From NCBI GenBank assembly GCA_965651265.1, contig CBFGRV010000011.1:18925-82924 (forward strand): DNA of 64,000 nt. Direction: 5' to 3'. Position numbers and translations under genes: made by a program. Shown piece after piece: positions 34,562-43,755 of this stretch; positions within the stretch are counted from its first letter, which is position 1; every line of letters starts with the position of its first letter. The notes below the pieces were generated by a model. It saw only the letters and a list, made by a program, of their open reading frames with translations. It ran no database searches and was not told the DNA's origin. This DNA comes from CBFGRV01 sp965651265. Lineage in GTDB: Bacteria > Bacteroidota > Rhodothermia > Rhodothermales > VXPQ01.

Positions 34562-37500
34562 ATGATTGAACTTCCCGTCATAGACTCCGCCGAGGAGGGT
34601 CAGGAGACATCCAGAGAGCGGTTCTGGCGGAGTGCTGCCGATTTGCACGATGATCCGGAGCTTCGCGCCCTTCAGGCAGAGGAGTTCATGCCGGGAGCAA
34701 AGGCTCCTCCCAGCGGGGCAACGCGGCGACAATTCCTCCAGATCATGGGTGCTTCGATGGCCATGGCCGGCCTTACCGCCTGCCGCAGGCCCATCGAGAA
34801 GACGCTGCCTTACACGCGTCAGCCGGAAGAAGTAATCCCCGGCGAACCTCTCTACTACGCGACGGCCACTCCTTTTCGTGGCCTTGTCCAGCCAGCATTG
34901 GTGGAGAGTCACGAAGGTCGCCCCACCAAGATCGAAGGCAACCCGGAGCACCCGATGAGCCGGGGCGCCTCGAGCGTCTTCCAGCAGGCATCGATCCTCG
35001 AGCTGTACGACCCCGACCGGTCGACCCGCATACTCCGGGAGGGCGCCGAGGCTACGTGGCGAGACTTTCTGGCGGCGTCCCGCCAAATCAGAGCCGCCAC
35101 CGGAACCATCGTCGTGCTGGCCGAGCCTACATCCTCGCCAACCCTGCTCGCTCTTCGGGCCAGGATGCAGCAGCAGATCCCGAATCTTCGCTGGATCACC
35201 TATCGCGAACAGGGAGACGATCCCGAGCTTCTCGCATTGCAGCGGATGGCCGGCCGGCCGGTCCGCACACTGTACTGGTTCTCGCGTGCCGAGGTTATCG
35301 TGAGCCTGGAGGCCGACTTCCTCAGCCCGACGGAGCCAAACTTCGTTCACAACACGGCGGAATTTGCGGCCGGGCGCCGAATCAGCTCTCCGAACGACGA
35401 GCCCAATCGACTCTATGTGGTCGAGAGCAATTACTCGATCACGGGCGGTAACGCAGATAACCGGCGGCGCCTTCGTTCAAGCGAAATCAGGGCTTTTGCG
35501 GAGGCCCTCGCCGACCGGTTCGGCGTCGGAGGATCGTCCACGGATGCGTTTGCGAACGATCCGTTTCTGGATACGCTCGCGCGCGACCTGAGGAGCGCAG
35601 GCTCGAACGGTCTCGTCATTGCGGGCGAGACCCAGCCCGTCGAGGTTCACATGCTGGCGGCCGCGATCAACAACGCGCTGGGGGCCGTGGGCACGACGGT
35701 CGCATACCTCGACATCGAGCAGGAGCCCGAGCCGCCTCAGTCGGAGCACCTGCAGGAGGCCGTTGCCCTCATGAATCAGGGCCAGGTGGATGCCGTCCTG
35801 CTGATCGGGGTCAACCCGGTGTACAGCGCGCCGCCGGAGCTAAACATCGAGGAGGCGCTCCGACGGGCGGGTGAAACGATTCACGTCGGCCTCTACGTGG
35901 ATGAAACGGCGCGGGCTTGTAGATGGCATATCCCGCGCGCCCATTACCTCGAGGCCTGGGGCGACGGCCGCGCCGCCGACGGTACCCTGTCCGTAATCCA
36001 GCCCCTCATCGCCCCGCTATACGAAAACGCCAAATCGGAAATCGAGGTCTTGAACGCCGTGCTTACCGGCACGGATCGTTCCGGATACGACCTCGTTCGC
36101 GAGCGCTGGGGCGAATACCTCACCGGGGACGTCGAAGCCGGCTGGCGCCGCGTCCTCCACGACGGCTTCCTGGCCAACACCGGATACTCTTCCACCTCGG
36201 TAGGCGGTGGCGCCCCTATTTCGGGTGCGGGCCAATCCCAGAGCGCATCAGATAGTGTGGGATCCGCACAGGGGGCCTCCGACGGCGGCGTCGAGCTCGT
36301 CTTCCACCTCGACCCGACCCTCCTCGACGGTCGCTTCGCCAACAACGCGTGGTTGATGGAGCTTCCTGACCCCACGACCAAGATCGTCTGGGACAATGTG
36401 GCCCTCATGAGTCAGGCCACGGCGGAGAGGCTAGGCGTGCGCACGAGCTACAACAAGGGGCAATACGACGTCGATATCGTCGAAATAACCGTCGGCGACC
36501 GGAGTGTGCGCCTGCCCGCCTGGGTGCAGCCGGGCCTGGCCGATGAGTCTATCCACGTCACGTTCGGATACGGGCGCGAGATCTCCACTACCCGGGCCGA
36601 AAGGGAGCGTCGATTCTTCGACCTCGACCACTACATCGATATTTACGGAAGCGGGCCGCTGGCCAACGGCGTTGGTCAAAATGTCTCCATCCTGCGATCC
36701 GCGGCAATGGAGCGCGTGCTTGGGAACGTCAGCGTCGAGAACACGCGCGAGCGCTACACGATCTCGACCACGCAAGAGCACGGCTCGATGGAGGGCCGTT
36801 CCCTTTATCGGCAAGCCTCGGTCGATGCGTTCCGGCAAAATCCGGCATTTGCCGATCTCGACGTTCCCGGTCTACCCGAGGGCGAAGAGTGGACGGAATA
36901 TCGCGAGCTCTGGGCCGAGCAACATCCCCAGGGCCAGCCGGCCTTCAAAGACAGCCCCTTTGCCGTCAACAGCTGGGGGATGGTCATCGATCTCAACACG
37001 TGCACCGGCTGCAACTCGTGCATCGTCGCCTGCAACAGCGAGAACAACATCCCGATGGTCGGTAAGGATGAGGTCGGCCGCGGCCGCGAAATGCACTGGC
37101 TGCGCATCGACCGGTACTTCGTGTCCGACGGGGACGACGTGGAGGACCCCGACATGGTCTTCCAGCCGGTTCTTTGCATGCATTGTGAGGATGCCCCGTG
37201 TGAGCCCGTCTGCCCCGTGGCCGCGACGGTGCACTCGGCCGACGGCCTCAACGAGATGGTGTACAATCGGTGCATCGGCACCCGGTACTGCTCAAACAAC
37301 TGTCCCTACAAGGTTCGCCGGTTCAACTATTTCAACTGGGCGAAGACGCTACCGGCGACGGCGACCATGGCGCGCAATCCAGACGTCACTGTTCGCTTCC
37401 GAGGCGTGATGGAGAAGTGCACGTATTGCGTGCAGCGAATCAGGCAGAAGCAGAGACAGGCCAACATCGAGAATCGGCCGCTGCAGGACGGCGAGATCCA

Positions 37501-37696
37501 GACCGCATGCCAGCAGGCCTGTCCGGCGGAGGCCATCGTTTTTGGCGACCTGAACGACCCGAATAGCGCCGTCTCGCGCGCCAAACGGAATTCGCTCAAC
37601 TATGGCCTACTGGCGGAAATCGGAACGAAGCCCCGGACGACATACCTAGCGAGAGTGAACAACCCGAATCGAGAACTGACGAGTGAGCCTATATAG
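34562..37696 (+). CDS. actB: Alternative complex III subunit ActB, iron-sulfur protein
   Basis: A 1044-residue peripheral subunit. Residues 52-74 carry a Tat signal (TRRQFLQIMGASMAMAGLTA) ending in a lipobox-like Cys74. A molybdopterin-oxidoreductase-like domain follows to about residue 750; in ACIII this domain is known to have no molybdenum cofactor. The C-terminus is a ferredoxin-like domain with four cysteine clusters: CTGCNSCIVACNSENN, CMHCEDAPCEPVCP, CIGTRYCSNNCPYK, and CTYC with CQQACPAEAIVFGD, enough for 3-4 Fe-S clusters. I start at the ATG at 34562; the frame is open 16 codons upstream. An unusual inverted repeat separates it from actC. Confidence 0.95.
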   Translation: MIELPVIDSAEEGQETSRERFWRSAADLHDDPELRALQAEEFMPGAKAPPSGATRRQFLQIMGASMAMAGLTACRRPIEKTLPYTRQPEEVIPGEPLYYATATPFRGLVQPALVESHEGRPTKIEGNPEHPMSRGASSVFQQASILELYDPDRSTRILREGAEATWRDFLAASRQIRAATGTIVVLAEPTSSPTLLALRARMQQQIPNLRWITYREQGDDPELLALQRMAGRPVRTLYWFSRAEVIVSLEADFLSPTEPNFVHNTAEFAAGRRISSPNDEPNRLYVVESNYSITGGNADNRRRLRSSEIRAFAEALADRFGVGGSSTDAFANDPFLDTLARDLRSAGSNGLVIAGETQPVEVHMLAAAINNALGAVGTTVAYLDIEQEPEPPQSEHLQEAVALMNQGQVDAVLLIGVNPVYSAPPELNIEEALRRAGETIHVGLYVDETARACRWHIPRAHYLEAWGDGRAADGTLSVIQPLIAPLYENAKSEIEVLNAVLTGTDRSGYDLVRERWGEYLTGDVEAGWRRVLHDGFLANTGYSSTSVGGGAPISGAGQSQSASDSVGSAQGASDGGVELVFHLDPTLLDGRFANNAWLMELPDPTTKIVWDNVALMSQATAERLGVRTSYNKGQYDVDIVEITVGDRSVRLPAWVQPGLADESIHVTFGYGREISTTRAERERRFFDLDHYIDIYGSGPLANGVGQNVSILRSAAMERVLGNVSVENTRERYTISTTQEHGSMEGRSLYRQASVDAFRQNPAFADLDVPGLPEGEEWTEYRELWAEQHPQGQPAFKDSPFAVNSWGMVIDLNTCTGCNSCIVACNSENNIPMVGKDEVGRGREMHWLRIDRYFVSDGDDVEDPDMVFQPVLCMHCEDAPCEPVCPVAATVHSADGLNEMVYNRCIGTRYCSNNCPYKVRRFNYFNWAKTLPATATMARNPDVTVRFRGVMEKCTYCVQRIRQKQRQANIENRPLQDGEIQTACQQACPAEAIVFGDLNDPNSAVSRAKRNSLNYGLLAEIGTKPRTTYLARVNNPNRELTSEPI

Positions 37697-37705
37697 CGCG
37701 AAGCC

Positions 37706-37805
37706 AGACGTCTGATGTTAGACGTCTGAGGTCAGAAGTCAGAGGGCAGTAAGATCTGTCCTCCCATAATTGAGATCCGACCTCTGATCTCCGACTTCCG
37801 ACCTC
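37706..37805. repeat. Inverted/direct repeat element between actB and actC
   Basis: AGACGTCT occurs twice, 14 bases apart (37706-37713 and 37720-37727). It is followed by GAGGTCAGAAGTCAGAGG (37728-37745), whose near-complement CCTCTGATCTCCGACTTCCG then ACCTC lies at 37781-37805, separated by about 35 bases. The units repeat a GA(G)GTCnGA pattern with roughly 8-10 base spacing, so the RNA could fold into a long imperfect hairpin. It sits 9 bases after the actB stop and 34 before actC. It may be a dispersed intergenic repeat or an mRNA processing or stability element. Confidence 0.7.
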
Positions 37806-37839
37806 GGTTAGGACGAGCGATGCACTCATAGCAAACAAC

Positions 37840-39309
37840 GTGGCAAACACGACACATATTACCCACGGCGACGGACACTACACAGATCCGCCTCTCGTGA
37901 CCGGTGGGCTGACGTTCCACGAGCTCACGGAGCTCGTCGCGCGACACTCCGAGAAAAAGCCGCCCCCGGTGTGGTACGCGGCTATCACGGTATCGTCGCT
38001 CCTGCTCGTGGCGCTCGTCGTCATGTTGGCCTACCAGGTCTGGAACGGCGTCGGCGTCTGGGGCAACAATCAGCCCGTTTCGTGGGGATGGCCGATCGTC
38101 GACTTCGTGTTCTGGGTCGGTATCGGTCACGCGGGCACGCTGATCTCCGCCATCCTCTTCCTGTTCCGCCAGCGATGGCGCACGTCCATCAACCGGGCGG
38201 CAGAGGCGATGACCCTCTTCGCCGTCATCTGTGCGCTGCTGTTTCCGACCTTTCACGTGGGTCGCGTCTGGGTGATTTACTGGACATTGCCCATCCCGAA
38301 CCAGATGGATATGTGGCCGCAGTTCAAGAGCCCTCTCCTCTGGGATGTTTTCGCGGTTTCGAGCTACTTCATCGTCTCGCTGCTGTTCTGGTACGTCGGT
38401 CTGATTCCCGACCTCGCGACGCTACGGGACAGGGCCAAGACCGTGTGGCGGCAGCGCGTGCTCGGATTCTTCGCTCTGGGATGGACCGGTGCAAACCGCC
38501 ACTGGCGCAATTATGAGAAGGCGTATTTGCTGCTGGCCGGCCTCGCCACGCCGCTCGTACTTTCGGTCCACTCCGTCGTGTCGTTCGACTTCGCGGTCTC
38601 CGTGATCCCCGGCTGGCACACCACCATATTTCCACCCTACTTCGTGGCCGGCGCCATCTTTTCCGGCTTCGCGATGGTGGTTACCCTCCTCGTGATCGCT
38701 CGAAAGGTTTACGGCATCGAGGACCTTATCACCATCAATCACCTGGAGAAGATGAACATCATCATTCTTCTCACGGGTACGATGGTCGGGTTCGCCTACA
38801 TCACGGAGTTCTTCATAGCGTGGTATTCGCAGGTCGAATACGAACAATATGCCTTCATCAATCGGGCGACGGGCCCCTATGCGTGGGCGTATTGGATCAT
38901 GATGTCATGCAATCTCATTGCCCCGCAAGTCTTCTGGTTCAAGAAGCTGCGGCGCAATGTCCCCCTGATGTTCGTGATCTCCATCTTCGTGAACATCGGG
39001 ATGTGGTTTGAGCGGTTCGTGATCGTCATCACGTCGCTCCACCGCGATTATTTGCCGTCCAGTTGGGGTTACTTCACGCCAACCTGGGTAGACATATTGA
39101 CTTTTGCGGGCTCTTTCGGGCTCTTCCTGACGCTGTTCCTGATCTTCCTTCGGTACGTCCCCATGGTGGCGATTGCCGAGGTCAAGGGCGTCACACCGGA
39201 GGCGGATCCGCACTTCTACGAGGACGGTCACGAACAGCGTCACGACGTCCCGTATGTCCAGCCCGAGCAGGAGACCGACGTGGACCGGGGGCAAGGAGCT
39301 GATCGATAG
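37840..39309 (+). CDS. actC: Alternative complex III subunit ActC (NrfD/PsrC-like)
   Basis: A 489-residue inner-membrane subunit with about ten transmembrane helices, related to PsrC/NrfD and carrying a quinol site facing the periplasm. Recognisable segments: GLTFHELTELVARHSEKKPP before the first helix, WPIVDFVFWVGIGHAGTLIS, RAAEAMTLFAVICALLFPTF, HVGRVWVIYWTLPIPNQMDM, SVHSVVSFDFAVSVIPGWHT, EKMNIIILLTGTMVGFAYIT and FVNIGMWFERFVIVITSLHR. The start codon is a GTG at 37840. It is the partner of ActF, which has the same fold, and is followed six bases later by actD. Confidence 0.95.
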   Translation: MANTTHITHGDGHYTDPPLVTGGLTFHELTELVARHSEKKPPPVWYAAITVSSLLLVALVVMLAYQVWNGVGVWGNNQPVSWGWPIVDFVFWVGIGHAGTLISAILFLFRQRWRTSINRAAEAMTLFAVICALLFPTFHVGRVWVIYWTLPIPNQMDMWPQFKSPLLWDVFAVSSYFIVSLLFWYVGLIPDLATLRDRAKTVWRQRVLGFFALGWTGANRHWRNYEKAYLLLAGLATPLVLSVHSVVSFDFAVSVIPGWHTTIFPPYFVAGAIFSGFAMVVTLLVIARKVYGIEDLITINHLEKMNIIILLTGTMVGFAYITEFFIAWYSQVEYEQYAFINRATGPYAWAYWIMMSCNLIAPQVFWFKKLRRNVPLMFVISIFVNIGMWFERFVIVITSLHRDYLPSSWGYFTPTWVDILTFAGSFGLFLTLFLIFLRYVPMVAIAEVKGVTPEADPHFYEDGHEQRHDVPYVQPEQETDVDRGQGADR

Positions 39310-39315
39310 CAGGCC

Positions 39316-39900
39316 ATGAAACGACTTCTTCGAGATATCAAGGCGGCGGCGGGCATCTATGAGAGTGAGCCCGTCTACGGACTGCTCGCGGAGTTTTCGC
39401 ATCCCGGGGCGTTACTTCACGCGGCCGAGGAGGTGCGCCGCGCCGGATATCGGCATTTCGATACCCACAGTCCGTTCCCGATCCATGGGATGGATCGCGC
39501 GATGGGGTTGCGCAACTCCAAGGTGGGGTTCTTCACGCTCGGCGGCGGCGCAACCGGGTTCGCACTGGCCTACTGGCTGCAGTGGTGGACGGGAGGAGTC
39601 GATTACCCGCTGAACATCGGCGGGAAGCCGTTCTTTGCGGTCGAGCCGTCCATTCCAATCATGTTCGAACTGACGGTGCTTTTCTCGGCTTTTGGCGCCG
39701 TGGCGGGTATGCTGGCTTTGAACGGCCTGCCTCGCCCGCACAGTCCGCTGTTCTATTCGGACAACTTCGCTCGTGCGACCGACGACGCCTTCTTCCTGCA
39801 CATCGCAGCAAGTGACTCACGCTTCGATCAGGATCGGACGAGAGCGTTGCTGGAGGAGCTGGGTGGATACAATATCGAGCTGATCCGCGAGCCACAATGA
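39316..39900 (+). CDS. actD: Alternative complex III subunit ActD (DUF3341)
   Basis: A 194-residue membrane subunit of ACIII. It starts with a small soluble domain (ESEPVYGLLAEFSHPGALLH, AAEEVRRAGYRHFDTHSPFP), then two transmembrane helices (GFFTLGGGATGFALAYWLQW; PIMFELTVLFSAFGAVAGML), and ends with DAFFLHIAASDSRFDQDRTR. This is the DUF3341 pattern that always accompanies ActC/ActF-type genes. Its exact task in the complex is structural or unclear. It begins six bases after actC. Confidence 0.93.
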   Translation: MKRLLRDIKAAAGIYESEPVYGLLAEFSHPGALLHAAEEVRRAGYRHFDTHSPFPIHGMDRAMGLRNSKVGFFTLGGGATGFALAYWLQWWTGGVDYPLNIGGKPFFAVEPSIPIMFELTVLFSAFGAVAGMLALNGLPRPHSPLFYSDNFARATDDAFFLHIAASDSRFDQDRTRALLEELGGYNIELIREPQ

Positions 39901-39981
39901 CGATTTTCAACATTATGACCCGGACCAGCTCGAGCACCATGGCCGCACATCGCGGCCTACACCCGAATCCTTAGTCGCTCG

Positions 39982-40755
39982 ATGAAGCATACCCTTTTCA
40001 TATTGATCACGGCTCTGATGTGGATGGGCTGTCGCGGAACGCGGAGCGGCGATCCTCCTGTCCACCTCAACCGGAATATGGACTACCAGCTGAGGTACGA
40101 TCCGCAGGACGAGAACGTATTTTATGCCGACAATCGCGCGATGCGCATGCCGGTAGCCGGAACGGTCGCTCGCGGCACCCTCCGGGAAGACACTCGCTTC
40201 TACGATGGCCGCTCCGAGGATGGCGCCTACGTGCAGAGCCTTCCTGTGCCCGCTACGCGCGAGCTGATTCTTCGAGGACAGGATCGCTTCGACATCTTCT
40301 GCGCACCCTGCCACGGTCGTGCCGGCGATGGAGATGGGATCATCACCACGGGAGGGTACGGGTTCACGCCGGCGCCGACGTTTCACGAAGAGCGCCTCCG
40401 CGGCGTCGAGGACGGTTACCTGTTCGATGTGATTTCTCGCGGGGTGCGTACGATGCCCGCTTACGGGCATCAGGTGCCGGTTGCCGATCGGTGGGCGATC
40501 GTAGCCTACATACGCGCTCTCCAGCGTAGCCAGTATGCCCGGGAGGATGACATTCCGCCAGACGTGCGTGCACAGGTCCGGCAGAGTGGCGCGGCCACCA
40601 CGGCCGGACAGGCACCGGCTGCGGAGTCTGCCGACACCACCGCGCCGGATGCCGCAGGACAGAACGACGACGGTCCGTCTGAAGGAGACGCGGATGCGGA
40701 TACGTCTGCGAACGACGCCGGCACGGGAGCCGAATCGGGAGGTGGAGACCGGTAG
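39982..40755 (+). CDS. actE: Alternative complex III subunit ActE, monoheme cytochrome c lipoprotein
   Basis: A 257-residue periplasmic cytochrome. The start (MKHTLFILITALMWMGCRG) is a lipoprotein signal with Cys17 as the likely lipidated residue. The single heme site is CAPCHGRAGDGDG near residue 111, with a later Met (RTMPAYGHQV) as the probable sixth ligand. This subunit is thought to pass electrons out of ACIII to the oxidase. The last 60 residues are Ala/Asp/Gly-rich and acidic (DNDDGPSEGDADADTSANDA-like), probably disordered and unusual for the family. actF starts two bases after the stop. Confidence 0.93.
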   Translation: MKHTLFILITALMWMGCRGTRSGDPPVHLNRNMDYQLRYDPQDENVFYADNRAMRMPVAGTVARGTLREDTRFYDGRSEDGAYVQSLPVPATRELILRGQDRFDIFCAPCHGRAGDGDGIITTGGYGFTPAPTFHEERLRGVEDGYLFDVISRGVRTMPAYGHQVPVADRWAIVAYIRALQRSQYAREDDIPPDVRAQVRQSGAATTAGQAPAAESADTTAPDAAGQNDDGPSEGDADADTSANDAGTGAESGGGDR

Positions 40756-40757
40756 CT

Positions 40758-42002
40758 ATGGCCATTCTTGATAAAAGTAGCTTTCTGATGCAGCTCATCG
40801 ATCCCTTCGCGCCCACGCGCGATCGGGCATCGGAAGAGTTCCGGTTCCGCGGCGACTGGAGGGCATGGGGCATCCCCCTTCTGGTCGGGGGCATCGGGCT
40901 GGTGTTCAGCCTCGTCGGTTGGGCTGTCGATCCACACCAGTTCTACTTCTCCTATCTGATAGGGTGGGTTTTTTGCCTCTCGCTCGCCATCGGGGCCCTC
41001 TTCTTCGTCCAGATCCAGCATCTCACCAAAGCGCGCTGGAGCGTGGTAGTGCGGCGGATCGGCGAATCGATGCTGTGGGCTTTTCCGCTGTTGGCCGTGC
41101 TCAGCATCCCGATCCTGATCGGAATGCATGATCTATTCCACTGGACGCATGCGGATGTCGTCGAGCAGGACCCGGTTCTCGCCGGTAAGTCCGCCTACCT
41201 AAACGTGCCGTTCTTCCTGATCCGGTTGGCGTTCTACTTCCTGATGTGGTCGATTGTCGGCTACAAGCTTTACCGCCTATCGCTGGAACAGGGGCGCACG
41301 GGTGATCCCGACATACCCGCACGTCAACGCAAGGTGAGCGCATGGGGGCTCGCGGTCACGTCCGTGACGACGGCCTTTGCCAGCTACGATCTGCTCATGT
41401 CGCTCGACCCTCACTGGTACTCGACCATTTTCGGGGTCTACTTTTTCGCCGGGTCATTCATGGCGATACATGCCTCGATAGCGCTCGTCGCGATGGCGCT
41501 CCTCGGCATGAACAATTTGCGCAATATCGTAACGCGCGAGCATCTGCAGGACCTCGGCAAGATGACGTTTGGATTCGTCGTCTTCTGGGCATACATCGCC
41601 TTCAGTCAGTACATGCTGATCTGGTACGGCAACATTCCGGAGGAGACGATCTGGTACCGGCACCGGCTGGAGCATGGTTGGGAGGTTCACAGCGCCATCC
41701 TGCTCATCGCACATTTCATCATACCCTTCCTCGTGCTGCTGCCGCGATCGACCAAGCGCTCGATCCCCATTCTCAGTTTCATGTGCGTCTGGTTGCTCGT
41801 GATGCACTGGTTTGATTTCCACTGGCTCGCGATGCCTGTCCTGCATCCCGACGAGGCCGGGGTACATCTCCTCGACGTAGTTAGCTGGATCGGCCTCCTG
41901 GGAATCTTTGTTGGTAGTGCGATGTATAGGCTCGCCCGCCATAGCCTCGTGCCGGAACGGGCGCCCTACCTCGCAGAATCGCTCCGTTTCGAGAATACGT
42001 AG
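40758..42002 (+). CDS. actF: Alternative complex III subunit ActF (NrfD-like)
   Basis: A 414-residue integral membrane subunit with about ten helices, a second, shorter NrfD/PsrC-like protein that pairs with ActC in the membrane. Recognisable segments: RGDWRAWGIPLLVGGIGLVF, FFVQIQHLTKARWSVVVRRI, FASYDLLMSLDPHWYSTIFG, WAYIAFSQYMLIWYGNIPEE and TIWYRHRLEHGW. It starts two bases after actE and is followed by a 62-base gap and then the Fn3 membrane protein. Confidence 0.95.
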   Translation: MAILDKSSFLMQLIDPFAPTRDRASEEFRFRGDWRAWGIPLLVGGIGLVFSLVGWAVDPHQFYFSYLIGWVFCLSLAIGALFFVQIQHLTKARWSVVVRRIGESMLWAFPLLAVLSIPILIGMHDLFHWTHADVVEQDPVLAGKSAYLNVPFFLIRLAFYFLMWSIVGYKLYRLSLEQGRTGDPDIPARQRKVSAWGLAVTSVTTAFASYDLLMSLDPHWYSTIFGVYFFAGSFMAIHASIALVAMALLGMNNLRNIVTREHLQDLGKMTFGFVVFWAYIAFSQYMLIWYGNIPEETIWYRHRLEHGWEVHSAILLIAHFIIPFLVLLPRSTKRSIPILSFMCVWLLVMHWFDFHWLAMPVLHPDEAGVHLLDVVSWIGLLGIFVGSAMYRLARHSLVPERAPYLAESLRFENT

Positions 42003-42064
42003 TTGAACGGCCGACCCGGGGTCGCCTCTATGCATCTCCGTCCGGCCGGTCATGAGTTCGATCT

Positions 42065-42856
42065 ATGGCACAGAATCAGGAAGAATCGAGAGTTCCAGTG
42101 TTGGTGTCGCCTCGTGAGGAGACCGTCCTCGATGGGCGGCGGGTGTCCTTCACATGGAAGCCCGTGCAGGGTGCGGTCGAGTACCGGCTTCAGGTTTCCG
42201 AGACCCCGTCATTCGACAGTATAGTCTTCGAGGGGACAGTCTCGGGCCGCACGGAGTACGTCCTGGAGAACGACCTCTCGCTCGACAATCGCACGTACTA
42301 CTGGCGTGTAGTCGTTCGCGACGAAGAAGGGCACCTTCACGGAGAGGACACGATCGAAAGCTTCATCAGCGGGACGCCGGCCGACGAAGACCTTCAGCTG
42401 GAGTCGCCCGACGACAAGGAAGAGTTCGGGCCCGCTGCGGAGTTGTTGCGCGGCGCGGCCGTGGAAGCGGCATCCGAATTTTCAGATGATCCAAGGCTTC
42501 ACGAAGAGGCGGAAGCCCTGGGCGTGGAGGGCGAGGGTATTGAAGCCGGGCAGATCCTCGGGTTCATTCTGGCCACCCTCGTCGCCATCGGTCTTGCGAT
42601 CTTCGCGCTTTACAACTACATGGATATCGTAGCGGCTGAGACCCGCTTCGAGGTCACAGGGTCGAGTGGCTATCCGGAACTTCGCGAAGCCGAGTTGCGC
42701 GCTACGCAGCAACTTTCCCAGTACGGGGTCGTGGATGAGGCAGAGGGGATCTATCGAATTCCGATCGATGAAGCCATCGACATCATGGCCGACGAGGCTC
42801 AGGAAGGCGAAGGGGATTATTCGGACGAGCTTGATTTGCAGGTGGAGGAAAAATGA
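42065..42856 (+). CDS. Fn3-like single-span membrane protein of the act-cox operon
   Basis: A 263-residue protein I cannot name. Residues 10-100 look like one fibronectin-III/Ig-like domain (VPVLVSPREETVLDGRRVSF; EYRLQVSETPSFDS; NRTYYWRVVVRDEEGH). An acidic stretch follows (103-160), then one membrane helix at about 162-184 (GQILGFILATLVAIGLAIFA). The C-terminal part contains YGVVDEAEGIYRIPIDEAID, a motif often seen in small membrane proteins of cytochrome oxidase operons. There is no signal peptide, so the Fn3 domain would be cytoplasmic and the motif periplasmic. It sits where ActG is found in other act operons; its stop overlaps the sco start (ATGA). Confidence 0.85.
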   Translation: MAQNQEESRVPVLVSPREETVLDGRRVSFTWKPVQGAVEYRLQVSETPSFDSIVFEGTVSGRTEYVLENDLSLDNRTYYWRVVVRDEEGHLHGEDTIESFISGTPADEDLQLESPDDKEEFGPAAELLRGAAVEAASEFSDDPRLHEEAEALGVEGEGIEAGQILGFILATLVAIGLAIFALYNYMDIVAAETRFEVTGSSGYPELREAELRATQQLSQYGVVDEAEGIYRIPIDEAIDIMADEAQEGEGDYSDELDLQVEEK

Positions 42857-43710
42857 GTGCGGTGAAGCCGGCCACTAGGTGGTTCAGAGTTGCTGGCTGC
42901 TGGTTCGCGGTACTGCTTCTGATAGGTGGACTGACCAGGACGACGCTCGCTCAGAGGACTGGCCACACACCTGCCCAGCTGCAGGATGTCGGCATCGACG
43001 AGCAGCTCGGAGAGCGTATCCCTGGCGACCTCGTTTTTTACGACGAGCAGGGAAGGGAGGTCGAGCTTTCATCATTCTTCGATGGCCACCGGCCTGTCTT
43101 GCTGGCCCTGGTCTATCATGAATGTCCGATGCTCTGCAATCTGGTCCTCCATGGGCTCAGTACGGCCGTGGCGGAGATGGACTGGACGCCCGGTATCCAG
43201 TATGACGTGCTGGCCGTCAGCTTTAATCCCCGCGAGACCCCTGAGATCGCGCGCCAGGAGAAGGAGATGATCGTTCGCATGATGGACCGCCCCGAAGCGG
43301 CGCCGGGCATGCACTTCCTGACGGGCGACGAAGCATCCATCGAGGCATTGACATCAGCGGTGGGATTCAGCTACCGCTGGGTAGAGGAGCAGAAGGAATA
43401 TGCCCACCCATCGGCGCTCATCTTCTTGAGCGGGGATGGCACGATCTCCCGGTACATCTACGGTATCGATTATCCGGCCCATGATGTCCGCCGGGCACTC
43501 GTTGAGGCGTCGAACGGCAAAGTGGGAAATACGCTCGACAGGCTCATCCTCTACTGCTTTCAGTACGATCCGAAAGCCAACTCATACGTGCCACATGCAC
43601 TCAATCTGATGAAGATTGGTGGCATCATGACCATGGTCCTGTTAGGTGGAATGTTGTTCGTTTACTGGCGACGCGAGTCGCATCGGTCGAACCTGCAGGC
43701 GTCGATATGA
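42853..43710 (+). CDS. SCO1/SenC family copper chaperone
   Basis: A 285-residue thioredoxin-fold protein that delivers copper to the CuA centre of cytochrome oxidase subunit II. It has an N-terminal hydrophobic signal or anchor (about 14-33), copper-binding Cys91 and Cys95 in ECPMLCNLVLHG, and the matching His185 in EYAHPSALIFL. A second hydrophobic helix near the C-terminus (residues 254-272) is less usual and would anchor both ends. It overlaps the preceding gene by four bases and lies 45 bases before coxB, exactly where its target subunit is made. Confidence 0.94.
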   Translation: MSAVKPATRWFRVAGCWFAVLLLIGGLTRTTLAQRTGHTPAQLQDVGIDEQLGERIPGDLVFYDEQGREVELSSFFDGHRPVLLALVYHECPMLCNLVLHGLSTAVAEMDWTPGIQYDVLAVSFNPRETPEIARQEKEMIVRMMDRPEAAPGMHFLTGDEASIEALTSAVGFSYRWVEEQKEYAHPSALIFLSGDGTISRYIYGIDYPAHDVRRALVEASNGKVGNTLDRLILYCFQYDPKANSYVPHALNLMKIGGIMTMVLLGGMLFVYWRRESHRSNLQASI

Positions 43711-43755
43711 TCGGGCGTCTCCTCTCGACCGCACGCATAGATTCTAACTCGAGAC

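Noticed and set aside
39897..39974. 25-codon ORF overlapping the actD stop as ATGA
   Set aside because: Position is suggestive, but it is too short, has no Shine-Dalgarno and the peptide shows no hydrophobic or conserved pattern.
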